A DNA stretch of 37,706 bases from Alphaproteobacteria bacterium (GTDB lineage Bacteria > Desulfobacterota > Binatia > UBA12015): positions 1 through 37,706 of the forward strand of contig JAFMJW010000010.1 in the NCBI GenBank assembly GCA_017853315.1. Direction: 5' to 3'. Shown here one piece after another: positions 15,895 through 23,403 of this stretch. The notes beneath the pieces were generated by a model. The model ran no database searches, was not told where the DNA came from, and worked only from the letters and a program-made list of their open reading frames with translations. Each line of letters begins with the position of its first letter. Positions within the stretch are counted from its first letter, which is position 1. Position numbers and translations under genes: made by a program.

Positions 15895-17421
15895 GTGACG
15901 GCCCGAGCCCTCTCCTGCGTCCTCGCGGGCGTCGCGGCGAGGCCGATCGAGGTCGAAGTCGACGTCGCCGGCGGGCTCCCGCACTTCGCGATCGTCGGGC
16001 TGCCGGGGGGCGCGGTCCGCGAGAGCAAGGACCGCGTCCGGGCGGCCCTGCGCAACGCCGGGCACCCCGCCCCGGAGCGGCGCATCACCGTGAACCTCGC
16101 GCCCGCGCACCTCCGCAAGGACGGCGCCGCCTTCGACCTGGCGATCGCGGCGGCGCTGCTCGCCGCCGACGGGCGCCTGCCCGCGCCCGCCCTCGAAGGC
16201 GCCTTCGTGCTGGGCGAGCTCTCGCTCGACGGCGGGCTGAAGCCGCTGCACGGCGTGCTGCCGATGGCGATCGCCGCGCGGCGCGCCGGCGCCTCCCGCC
16301 TCCTGCTCCCGCGCTCGAACGCGGCCGAGGCGGCGCTCGTCGCGGGACTCGACGCGATCGGGCTCGATTCCCTCGGGCACGCGATCGACGTGCTCGCCGG
16401 TCGCGTCGCCGCGGAGCCGACGAGACTCGACGCGGCGGCGCTCCTGCGCGGCTCGCGAGCGAACGACGTCGACTTCTCCGACGTGCGCGGCCAGGCGGTG
16501 GCCCGGCGCGCCCTCGAGATCGCCGCCGCCGGCGGGCACAACGCGCTGCTGCTCGGACCGCCGGGCTCGGGCAAGACGATGCTCGCGCGTCGGCTGCCGA
16601 CGATCCTGCCCGAGCTCACGCTCGAGGAGGCGCTGGAGGCGACGGCCGTCCACAGCGTCGCGGGCCTGCTCGGCGAGCGGCCGCTCGTCGCGACGCGCCC
16701 GTTCCGCGCGCCTCACCACACCGCCTCGGAGGCGGCCCTGGTCGGCGGCGGACGTCTCGCGCGGCCGGGCGAGATCTCGCTCGCGCATCGCGGTGTCCTC
16801 TTCCTCGACGAGCTGCCGGAATTTCCCGTGGCCGCGCTCGAAGCGCTGCGACAGCCGCTCGAGGAGCGCCGCATCGCCGTCTCGCGCGTGAGCGGGCACC
16901 ACGTCTTCCCGGCCGACGCGCTCGTGGTGGCGGCGATGAACCCCTGCCCCTGCGGATTCCTCGGCGACCCGACCCACCTCTGCAACTGCCCGCCCGGCGC
17001 CGCATCGCGCTACCGCCAGCGCATCTCGGGCCCGCTTCTCGACCGGCTCGACCTGCACGTCGAGGTGCCCGCGCTCGCGTGGGCCGAGCTCGTCGGCCCG
17101 GCCGCCGGCGAGGACTCCGCCGCGATCCGGTCGCGGGTCGCATCCGCACGCGCGCGCCAGCGCGAACGGCTCGGTCGACCCGGCGTGCGCTGCAACGCCC
17201 ACATGAATGGTCGCGAGATCGACCGCCACTGCGCGCTCGACGCGGGCTCGGAGCGCCTGCTCGAGACCGCGGTCGAGCGGCTCGGGCTCTCGGCGCGCGC
17301 CTTCTCGCGCGTCCGCAAGGTCGCCCGCACGATCGCCGACCTGGCCGCGCGGGAGTCCATCGGGGCGGCGGACGTCGCCGAGGCGCTGCAGTACCGCGTG
17401 CTCGACCGACGCCCGACGTGA
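15895..17421 (+). CDS. YifB/ComM family AAA ATPase (Mg-chelatase-like)
   Basis: 508 residues from a GTG with GAGGAGG about eight bases upstream, giving the normal family length. The N-terminal ChlI-type Lon-like domain starts ALSCVLAGVAARPIEVEVDV and contains FAIVGLPGGAVRESKDRVRA (about 31-50). The AAA core has Walker A GPPGSGKT (221-228), Walker B VLFLDE (301-306), RAPHHTAS (271-278), and the family's cysteine-rich loop NPCPCGFLGDPTHLCNCPPG (349-368), which probably binds zinc. The C-terminal Mg_chelatase_C region ends with ARAFSRVRKVARTIADL. In Gram-negative transformation ComM is a hexameric branch-migration helicase that widens integration of donor DNA; YifB is present in many bacteria not known to be competent. 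Confidence 0.94.
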   Translation: MTARALSCVLAGVAARPIEVEVDVAGGLPHFAIVGLPGGAVRESKDRVRAALRNAGHPAPERRITVNLAPAHLRKDGAAFDLAIAAALLAADGRLPAPALEGAFVLGELSLDGGLKPLHGVLPMAIAARRAGASRLLLPRSNAAEAALVAGLDAIGLDSLGHAIDVLAGRVAAEPTRLDAAALLRGSRANDVDFSDVRGQAVARRALEIAAAGGHNALLLGPPGSGKTMLARRLPTILPELTLEEALEATAVHSVAGLLGERPLVATRPFRAPHHTASEAALVGGGRLARPGEISLAHRGVLFLDELPEFPVAALEALRQPLEERRIAVSRVSGHHVFPADALVVAAMNPCPCGFLGDPTHLCNCPPGAASRYRQRISGPLLDRLDLHVEVPALAWAELVGPAAGEDSAAIRSRVASARARQRERLGRPGVRCNAHMNGREIDRHCALDAGSERLLETAVERLGLSARAFSRVRKVARTIADLAARESIGAADVAEALQYRVLDRRPT

Positions 17422-17798
17422 TCGCGCGGCGACGAGAAGGCTCCTCGTCGACCGCGGCATCCCCCGTTTCGCGATGGCGGCTCTTGGCGGGCCAGCTGCA
17501 ATTCGTGCGCGGGACCTACGCCTCCCGCGGCGGGAAGTCCTTCCTGTGCCTCTCCTCGACCCGGGAGCGCGACGGCGTGCGCAAGAGCCGGATCGTGCCC
17601 GAACTCTCGCCGGGCAACATCGTGACGACCCCGCGCACCGACGTCATGTACGTCGCCACCGGGCACGAACTCGTGGACCTGAAAGGCAAGTCCGTGCTCG
17701 ATCGGGCGCGGGCGCTGATCGGGATCGCACACCCGGATTTCCGCGAAGACCTCGAGCGGGCCGCATTCGAGCGACGGCTTCTCCCGCGACGCGCCTGA
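17418..17798 (+). pseudogene. Fragment of acetyl-CoA hydrolase/transferase (C-terminal domain only)
   Basis: A 126-residue open frame beginning with a GTG that overlaps the yifB stop (GTGA). From about residue 25 to 118 it matches the last part of acetyl-CoA hydrolase / 4-hydroxybutyrate CoA-transferase family proteins: GQLQFVRGTYASRGGKSFLC, SRIVPELSPGNIVTTPRTDV, DLKGKSVLDRARALIGIAHP and DFREDLERAA. Intact enzymes are roughly 430-630 residues, and the catalytic Glu domain is missing; upstream sequence in this frame is yifB and acylase coding DNA, so no hidden N-terminus exists. The usual TE-x-G motif reads TGHE, a further sign of decay. Either this is a truncated remnant of a lost gene or, less likely, a retained single-domain protein using the yifB overlap for translation. 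Confidence 0.75.
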
Positions 17799-17815
17799 CC
17801 GCGGGTCGGGCAGGC

Positions 17816-17830
17816 GATTCCGGCGGAATC
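17816..17830. repeat. Short perfect inverted repeat upstream of the first paralogue
   Basis: GATTCCG-G-CGGAATC, seven-base arms around one base, lies 115 bases before the first secreted paralogue and 18 bases after the acetyl-CoA hydrolase remnant. The one-base gap makes a hairpin unlikely, so a dimeric protein-binding site is the better reading. No copy stands before the second paralogue. Confidence 0.3.
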
Positions 17831-17945
17831 ACGGCGAAACCGCCTTTCTCCGGGCGCCGAACCGGGATTCTGCTCTGGACGAGCCCGGGGCTCCCGGTAC
17901 ACAAGAGGGGCCCGGTCGCCCGAGCGCACCCTGGACGACACCCGC

Positions 17946-18809
17946 ATGCACTCGACGACACCCCGGCTCGCCGCCCTCCTGTTCGCCAACGCCCTGCTCC
18001 TTCCGGGTCAGGCCCTGGCTCACAAGCCCTACTACAAGGCCTACCTGACCGACGTGGGCGGGCAGCGCAACGTCGCGCACGTGGAACTCGCGCCGACGCG
18101 GCAGGGACGCGTGAAACTGGAGATGAGCGAGCCGCTGCCGGGAGCCGGCACCGGTACGCTCGTCGTCACCGCCGCGCTGAACCGCGTCCCGGTCGCGCCG
18201 CTCACCTACGCGATCGACTCCCTGCAGGAGACGTGGCCGCTCGGGCTGGAAACCGCGAACCAGGACAAGGTCGAGATCCTCGACGTCGCGATCCTCGACG
18301 AGGCCGGCACCCCGTGGGGAAAACTCGGCACGGCCGGCCCCCCTCCGAACCAGAGCCTGCGCGGCAAGTATTCCTTCGTCGCTCCGCTCGTCTACGTCGT
18401 GGACACCGCGAGCGACGTCGCCTTCACGCGCGGGGGCGACACGATGCTGCTCCCCACGGGCTTCTGGACGGTCGGCTTCGACGCGCTTCGATCGCGTTCG
18501 ACCGGCGCGCACCTGAACGCCGTCGGGCTCTACGCCGAGATCGAGTTCCGCCGCAACGGCGGCCCGTGGGAGACGCAGTCGGTCGGTTTCGACGTGAAGA
18601 GCGGGAAGTCCCAGCCGAGCGGGCGACCGGGACTCCACTTCGGCTTCGCCCAGGGCGACGTGGTCGCGGTGAAGCGGGTCGAGGTCTTCGACCGGTTCGG
18701 CAACCTGTTCGCCAAGGTCGGCATCCGGATGGGCCTCGCCGGCAAGTACCGGGAGCGCCACGCCCTCGACACCTCGACCCCGATCGCGACCGGCGAACAC
18801 GACCACTGA
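17946..18809 (+). CDS. Secreted protein of unknown function, paralogue 1 (N-terminal His)
   Basis: 287 residues, ATG start. Residues 1-25 are a signal peptide ending QALA, and cleavage after it would leave a mature protein starting H26 (HKPYYKAYL). I do not recognise the family. The mature part is rich in predicted beta strand, has no cysteine, and ends with EHDH. It aligns without gaps over its whole 287 residues with the next gene, about 70 percent identical by eye, and identical over TGFWTVGFDALRSRSTGAHL-like and FDVKSGKSQPSGRPGL segments. Histidines kept in both are H26, H189 (GAHLNA), H272 (ERHALDT), H285 and H287. N-terminal His after signal cleavage is known in copper proteins such as CopC and LPMOs, so metal binding is possible but unproven. 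Confidence 0.85.
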   Translation: MHSTTPRLAALLFANALLLPGQALAHKPYYKAYLTDVGGQRNVAHVELAPTRQGRVKLEMSEPLPGAGTGTLVVTAALNRVPVAPLTYAIDSLQETWPLGLETANQDKVEILDVAILDEAGTPWGKLGTAGPPPNQSLRGKYSFVAPLVYVVDTASDVAFTRGGDTMLLPTGFWTVGFDALRSRSTGAHLNAVGLYAEIEFRRNGGPWETQSVGFDVKSGKSQPSGRPGLHFGFAQGDVVAVKRVEVFDRFGNLFAKVGIRMGLAGKYRERHALDTSTPIATGEHDH

Positions 18810-18925
18810 CCGGTCCGACCGGCCGCTGGCCCGGGACCGCGAGGCCCACGGGGGGCGGGCGTCCCGGGACATGGTTCGCGGGGCGCGGGCTTCGGCGCTG
18901 CGGCCTGCCGAATCGCCGAATTTCC

Positions 18926-18935
18926 TGCCTAGGCA
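18926..18935. promoter_or_regulatory. Perfect palindrome upstream of the second paralogue
   Basis: TGCCTAGGCA is a perfect ten-base palindrome in a locally AT-richer patch, 78 bases before the GTG of the second paralogue. It could be an operator. The 204-base gap (18810-19013) also contains GTCCCGGGAC at 18861-18870, but GC-only palindromes arise by chance in this genome. No clear promoter is visible. Confidence 0.3.
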
Positions 18936-19013
18936 AGCGCCGACACCCGCGCTATGGTCGCGGAACGTTCGGCGGCCCCGCGGCCGACCGGCCTTGCCCC
19001 CGGAGACCATCCC

Positions 19014-19877
19014 GTGCGCCCGTCGACGACCCGGCTTGCAGCCACGCTCCTGACCGCCGCCCTGTTCCTTCCGGCGACGGCCTTCGCTCACCGTCCCTAC
19101 TACCGGACCTACCTGGTGGACGAGGCGGCCACGCACAACGTCGCCTACCTGGAACTGAAGCCGACGGCGCAGGGGCGCGTGAAGCTCTACCTGAGCGAAG
19201 CGCTTCCCGGGAACGGCACGGGAACGCTCGTCGTCGACGTGCTCCTGAACCGCGTGGCGCTCGCGCCGCTCACCTTCTCGATCGACTCGGCGAAGGAGAC
19301 GTGGCCCCTCGGCCTGCCGACCAACAACCAGGACAAGCTCGAGATCCTCGACGTGAAGATCCTCGACGAGACCGGCGCCCCGTGGGCGAAGTGGGGCTCG
19401 GTCGGGCCGCAGCCGAACACGAACCTGCGCGGCAAGTACCTGTTCGTGTCGGCGCTCACCTACGTCATGGACACCGCGAGCGACGTGGCCTACACGCGCG
19501 GCGGCGACACGACGCTGCTTCCGAGCGGATTCTGGACGGTCGGCTTCGATGCGCTGCGGTCCCGCTCGACCGGCGCGCACCTGAACGCCGACGGCCTCTA
19601 CGGCGAGATCGAGTTCAGCCGCAACGGCGGCCCGTGGGAGACGCACTCGGTCCCCTTCGACGTGAAGAGCGGAAAGTCGCAGCCCAGCGGACGGCCCGGC
19701 CTGCAGTTCGGCTTCTCGCCGGGCGACGCGATCGTCGTGAAGCGGGTCGAGATCTTCGACAAGGCCGGCAACATGTTCGCGAAGATCGGCATCCGCATGG
19801 GGGCCCAGGGCCACTACGTCGAGCGCCACGCGCTCGACACGACGATCCCGCTGTCGACCGGAGAGCACGCCCACTGA
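19014..19877 (+). CDS. Secreted protein of unknown function, paralogue 2 (N-terminal His)
   Basis: 287 residues from the GTG at 19014, chosen over an ATG 60 bases upstream because it has GGAGA eight bases before it, gives a clean signal peptide (MRPSTTRLAATLLTAALFLP) and makes the protein exactly as long as paralogue 1. The signal ends TAFA, leaving H26 (HRPYYRTYL) as the mature N-terminus; the protein ends EHAH. Sequence and spacing follow paralogue 1 without gaps, so this is a tandem duplication with its own 204-base upstream region rather than an immediate operon overlap. Divergence is spread over the protein and conservation is strongest at 168-190 and 216-230. No domain recognised; likely periplasmic or extracellular. 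Confidence 0.85.
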   Translation: MRPSTTRLAATLLTAALFLPATAFAHRPYYRTYLVDEAATHNVAYLELKPTAQGRVKLYLSEALPGNGTGTLVVDVLLNRVALAPLTFSIDSAKETWPLGLPTNNQDKLEILDVKILDETGAPWAKWGSVGPQPNTNLRGKYLFVSALTYVMDTASDVAYTRGGDTTLLPSGFWTVGFDALRSRSTGAHLNADGLYGEIEFSRNGGPWETHSVPFDVKSGKSQPSGRPGLQFGFSPGDAIVVKRVEIFDKAGNMFAKIGIRMGAQGHYVERHALDTTIPLSTGEHAH

Positions 19878-19908
19878 CCGGCGGCGCCCGCCCGCGACGC
19901 GAGCGATC

Positions 19909-19939
19909 CCGCGGCGGATCGACGTCGTCGCCGTCGCGG
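19909..19939. terminator. Candidate stem between convergent genes
   Basis: CCGCGGCGG (19909-19917) pairs with CCGTCGCGG (19931-19939) at eight of nine positions around a 13-base loop that contains a further CGACGTCG palindrome. It lies between the stop of paralogue 2 and the stop of the radical SAM gene. No T-run follows on either strand, so terminator function is uncertain. Confidence 0.3.
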
Positions 19940-19974
19940 GGCGATCCCAGGCGCTCCGCCGGCCCCGGGAGCCT

Positions 19975-21078
19975 TCAGCCGGACTGCGTCGCCGGGTCGG
20001 GAGCCGGGCCGCCGCCCTCGGGCGTGAGGCGGCCGGGAACCAGGAAGTTCCCCATGATCGACTGGTAGGCCTCGCACGGCGTCCAGCACTGCGGGCAGTC
20101 GTAGTTCCAGATCTCCCGCTGGGTCGCGACCGAGGTCTGCGACGACCAGATCCGCCGCAGGTCGTAGTCGACGTCGCGCAGGTTGCCGAGCTTGCGGTCG
20201 TAGATCGTGCACGGGAACACGTTGCCCCACGAGTCGACGAAGCAGGAGGCCGACAGCGCGTGGCAGCGCATCGGCGTCCGCCCGGTCATGAGGTAGCGCT
20301 CGACCTGGGCGAGGTAGGCCCGCTCGAGATAGCCCACCGGGCCGAGCGGAACGCCGCGGAGCCGCGCCACCTGCTTCACCGCGGCGAGCATCTTGGTCGG
20401 CGGCACGTGCCGGCGGAGCTCGAGGTTCGCGTTGCCGAGGTAGTGCGGCGACTCGTGCACGATGTTGACGTGGAAGTCGCGGTAGGTGAGCCCCGGGATG
20501 ACCTTCTCGGCGGCGGCGTAGGCCTCGGGGAAGTGGTCCACGTTCTTCCCGGAGAGCGTCATCCCGAGCACGACCTCGACGCCCGGGATCTCGCGCAGGC
20601 GGCGGAAGGTCTCGACCTGCCGCTGCCATCCGCCCTCGATGCCGCGGATCTCGTCGTTGGTCGCCTCGTCGCCGTCGGTCGACACGGTGATGATGAGCTT
20701 CTCGGGGCGGCGCGCCATGATCGCGCGGGTGTTCTCGACGATCTTGTCCGTCAGGTAGCCGTTCGTCGGGAAGTGGAGGAGGAGCAGGTTCGGGCAGGAG
20801 TCGATCACCGCGTGCGCGACCTCGACGAAGTCCTTGCGCAGCGTCACCTCGCCGCCGGTGAGGTCGACCCACAGGAAGTCCCGCGACTTGCGCATGAACT
20901 CGCGGATCTCGTCGAGGCGCAGCTCGTCGCGCGGCTTCATCTGCCAGATGTTGCAGGTCTGGCACTTGTAGTTGCACCAGTAGGTGATGCAGAAGGTGAG
21001 CTTGAAGGGGTGGTCCGGGCGCCGGAAGTTCGCCTCGAAGGCCTTCCGCGCCAGCGCGAGGTAGGAGCGGGGCTTCAC
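19975..21078 (-). CDS. Radical SAM protein with SPASM-like C-terminal cysteines
   Basis: 367 residues from a GTG overlapping the epimerase stop (GTGA). The iron-sulfur/SAM motif is CNYKCQTC (C35, C39, C42) after FKLTFCITYW, followed by DLTGGEVTLRKDF, the GGE motif. The C-terminal region has further cysteines in SPASM-like spacing: C272, C279, C290 (VFPCTIYDRKLGNL), then C328, C331 and C335 (CPQCWTPC), probably binding one or two auxiliary clusters. The family includes enzymes that modify peptides, sugars or lipids; HpnH-like and MoaA-like relatives share the early motifs. Neighbours (epimerase, GT9, methyltransferase) suggest a role in a surface glycan or glycolipid, but this is inference. 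It is the last gene of the operon. Confidence 0.88.
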   Translation of the reverse strand: MKPRSYLALARKAFEANFRRPDHPFKLTFCITYWCNYKCQTCNIWQMKPRDELRLDEIREFMRKSRDFLWVDLTGGEVTLRKDFVEVAHAVIDSCPNLLLLHFPTNGYLTDKIVENTRAIMARRPEKLIITVSTDGDEATNDEIRGIEGGWQRQVETFRRLREIPGVEVVLGMTLSGKNVDHFPEAYAAAEKVIPGLTYRDFHVNIVHESPHYLGNANLELRRHVPPTKMLAAVKQVARLRGVPLGPVGYLERAYLAQVERYLMTGRTPMRCHALSASCFVDSWGNVFPCTIYDRKLGNLRDVDYDLRRIWSSQTSVATQREIWNYDCPQCWTPCEAYQSIMGNFLVPGRLTPEGGGPAPDPATQSG

Positions 21079-22127
21079 GTGATCGCCTCCAGCAGGCGGA
21101 GCGCCGGGTTCGGCTTCGGCGCGACCGACTGCCAGTTCCGGCAGTACCAGTCGTAGGCCTCGCAGGTGATCGCGACGTTGTCGCCCGAGGGCTCCCAGCC
21201 CAGCCGCTCGCGCGCCCGCGAGACGTCGAGCACGAAGTCGGCGTCGGCCAGCAGGTAGTGCTCGGGCACGATCGGGGAGATGCCGAAGACGTTCAGCACC
21301 CGCGCCGCGTTGCGCAGCAGCGGGGCCGGGATCGCGTGCACCGTCGAGCGGCTGCCGGCGTGGCGGATCAACGCCTCGACCTGCCGGCGCACCGTCGGCA
21401 CGCCCGCGGGGTCCGAGCCGACGTTCACGACGAGACCGGACGTCCCGGGCGTGGTCGCCGCGGCGATCGCCGCGCGCGCGACGTCGTCGGCGGAGACCAT
21501 CTGCACGCGGTTGCTCCCCGCGCCCAGCAGGAAGACCTTGCGGCCGCGGCGCACCCAGTCGAAGAGCAGCACGAAGACCCCGGTCATGCCGTCGCCGAAG
21601 AGGCTCATCGGGCGCAGCCAGGTGACGTCCTGGCCCTGCTCGACCGCGCGCCGGCAGAGAACCTCGGCGTCGAGCTTCGATCGCCCGTACGCGCCGATCG
21701 GATCCTTCGGGTGGGTCTCCTCGTCGACCGGGACCGTGCGGGGAATGCCGTAGACGGCGGAGCTCGAGATGAAGACCACCTTGCGCACGCCGCGCTCGCG
21801 CGCCACGTCGAGGACGTTCCTCACGCCGCCCAGGTTCATCTCGAAGATCTCCTCCTCGGAGCAGGAGGCGAACTGGGGCTTCATGCGTTGGCCGGCGGCG
21901 AGGTGGTAGATCGTCTCGACGCCGTCGACGGCGCGAGCGAGCACCTCGCGGTCGCGCATGTCGCCCTGCACGCCGGTCCACGTTCCGCCCTTCTCGGCGA
22001 CCTCGCGGGCGAGCGCGTCGGGCGTGGCGACGACGTCGAAGAGCCGCAGCCGGTCGCCCCGGGCCGCGAGGCGCGGCACGAGGCTCTGGCCGAGCACTCC
22101 CGAAGATCCGGTGACCAGGACGTCCAC
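21075..22127 (-). CDS. NAD-dependent epimerase/dehydratase (extended SDR)
   Basis: 350 residues, GTG start 25 bases after the GT9 stop. The Rossmann nucleotide-binding motif is GSSGVLG (7-13); SSSAVYG (121-127) supplies the catalytic Ser and YGRSK (147-151) the Tyr/Lys pair. Length and motif spacing match UDP-sugar epimerases/dehydratases and related NAD(P)-dependent enzymes of the extended SDR family. Substrate is not readable, but the nucleotide-sugar class is favoured by its place beside a glycosyltransferase. Other possibilities include a 3-beta-hydroxysteroid dehydrogenase-type enzyme. Its stop overlaps the radical SAM start, so the two are translated together. Confidence 0.9.
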   Translation of the reverse strand: MDVLVTGSSGVLGQSLVPRLAARGDRLRLFDVVATPDALAREVAEKGGTWTGVQGDMRDREVLARAVDGVETIYHLAAGQRMKPQFASCSEEEIFEMNLGGVRNVLDVARERGVRKVVFISSSAVYGIPRTVPVDEETHPKDPIGAYGRSKLDAEVLCRRAVEQGQDVTWLRPMSLFGDGMTGVFVLLFDWVRRGRKVFLLGAGSNRVQMVSADDVARAAIAAATTPGTSGLVVNVGSDPAGVPTVRRQVEALIRHAGSRSTVHAIPAPLLRNAARVLNVFGISPIVPEHYLLADADFVLDVSRARERLGWEPSGDNVAITCEAYDWYCRNWQSVAPKPNPALRLLEAIT

Positions 22128-22152
22128 GACTTCCTCCGACTTCCCCGCCCCG

Positions 22153-23403
22153 TCAGCTCGCGGCGGCGGCGCCCGCGGCGGACGCGGCCGGCGACGGGAA
22201 ACGCTTCTCGATCGCTTCCGCGACCTCGTCGACGCCGATTTCTCGCATGCAGACCGGGTCGACGCAGCGGCTCATCTTCAGGTTGTAGTTCGACAGGCAC
22301 GGGCTGCAGTAGAGCCCCTTGTAGAAGACGACGTCGCCCGGCCCGCGCGGCCCGTAGAGCCGCGGCTCCGTGGGTCCGAAGATCGCGACCGTCGGCGTCG
22401 CCACCAGCCCGGCGAGATGGATGATCGACGTGTCGTTCGAGACGATGAACTCCGAGGCCTCGAGCAGCCCGAGCAACTCGCCGACGTCGAGAGCGTCGCA
22501 CAGCGAGACGCAGCGGTCCGCGTGACGCATGCCGGCCATCGCCTCCCGCACGAGCTCGGCCTCCTCCGCCCCCTGCCCGGTGAAGACCACCCGGGCTCCG
22601 CGGTGCTCGACCAGCCGGTCGGCGAGCTCGCCGAAGCGCGTGGCGTCCCAGCGCTTGAGCGCGATCTTGTTGTAGTTCGGGCCCGTGCCCATGTGCATCG
22701 CGACGATCTCCCGGCCGGGTTCCGCCCCGGCGCGCTCGCAGGCGCGCCGTCGCGCGTCGGCGTCGACCGGGACGCGGACGCGCGGGGCCGGCACCAGGGC
22801 ACGACCCGAGGGCTGCGCGGTGCGCATGAAGATGTCGGCCATGTGGTCGGTGTCGGCGTAGGCGATGCGGTGCGTGTACAGCCAGCCGCGGGCCTGCCCC
22901 TCGGTGTTGAAGCCGATCCGGACGGGCGCGCCGGAGAGGAACCCGAACACCCCCGAGAGCTTCATGAACTGTTCGAAGTCGAGCACCGCGTCGTAGCGCC
23001 CGGAGCGCAGCACCGAGAGCAGCTCGGCCACCGACCGGACGAAGCTCGCCCAGGTCCGAACGTCGACCGAGAGCGTCCGGTCGACGAGACCGCTCTGGCG
23101 GAGAAGCGGGACGTTGCCGGGCAGGGTGAGGAAGTCGACCTCGCACTCGGGCCCGCCGGCGTGGCGCTTCATCGCCTGCAGCGTCGGCAGGATCATGGCG
23201 ATGTTGCCGAGCCCGTAGAACTTGATCGCGAGCACGCGGCGCGGCGGCGGGAGCGGATCGGGCGACTGCGGGGTGGTCGCGAGCAGCGGGGGCACGATGC
23301 TTCGCCCCCGCACCGCACCGGCGACGCGGCCGCCGAACCAGAGGAGCCAGGCGAGCCCGAGCCCGCCCCACCGGTCGATGTAGCGCGCGAGGTGGAGGTT
23401 CAC
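22153..23403 (-). CDS. Glycosyltransferase family 9 (heptosyltransferase-like)
   Basis: 416 residues from a GTG that overlaps the methyltransferase stop (GTGA). The GT-B N-terminal domain opens with VLAIKFYGLGNIAMILPTLQ (about 58-77), the ADP-heptose-LPS heptosyltransferase motif; the C-terminal domain has MHMGTGPNYNKIALKRWDAT and IVSNDTSIIHLAGLVATPTV then FGPTEP, the donor-binding region. Near the end is a cysteine cluster, C366-S-P-C369 and C380/C385 (CVDPVCMREI), seen in a subset of GT9 proteins and possibly binding a metal or [Fe-S] cluster. It acts at the inner membrane face, adding a sugar to a lipid-linked core or O-antigen-like glycan. The N-terminal 45 residues include a hydrophobic stretch absent from classical WaaC/WaaF. 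Confidence 0.9.
   Translation of the reverse strand: MNLHLARYIDRWGGLGLAWLLWFGGRVAGAVRGRSIVPPLLATTPQSPDPLPPPRRVLAIKFYGLGNIAMILPTLQAMKRHAGGPECEVDFLTLPGNVPLLRQSGLVDRTLSVDVRTWASFVRSVAELLSVLRSGRYDAVLDFEQFMKLSGVFGFLSGAPVRIGFNTEGQARGWLYTHRIAYADTDHMADIFMRTAQPSGRALVPAPRVRVPVDADARRRACERAGAEPGREIVAMHMGTGPNYNKIALKRWDATRFGELADRLVEHRGARVVFTGQGAEEAELVREAMAGMRHADRCVSLCDALDVGELLGLLEASEFIVSNDTSIIHLAGLVATPTVAIFGPTEPRLYGPRGPGDVVFYKGLYCSPCLSNYNLKMSRCVDPVCMREIGVDEVAEAIEKRFPSPAASAAGAAAAS

Noticed and set aside
12873-17798. A 1,641-codon plus-strand open frame through the acylase gene and beyond
   Set aside because: It is antisense to the acylase and out of frame with yifB, is Arg/Ala-rich and has no family motif. 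Only its last 380 bases (acetyl-CoA hydrolase remnant) have similarity. Such frames are expected at this GC content.
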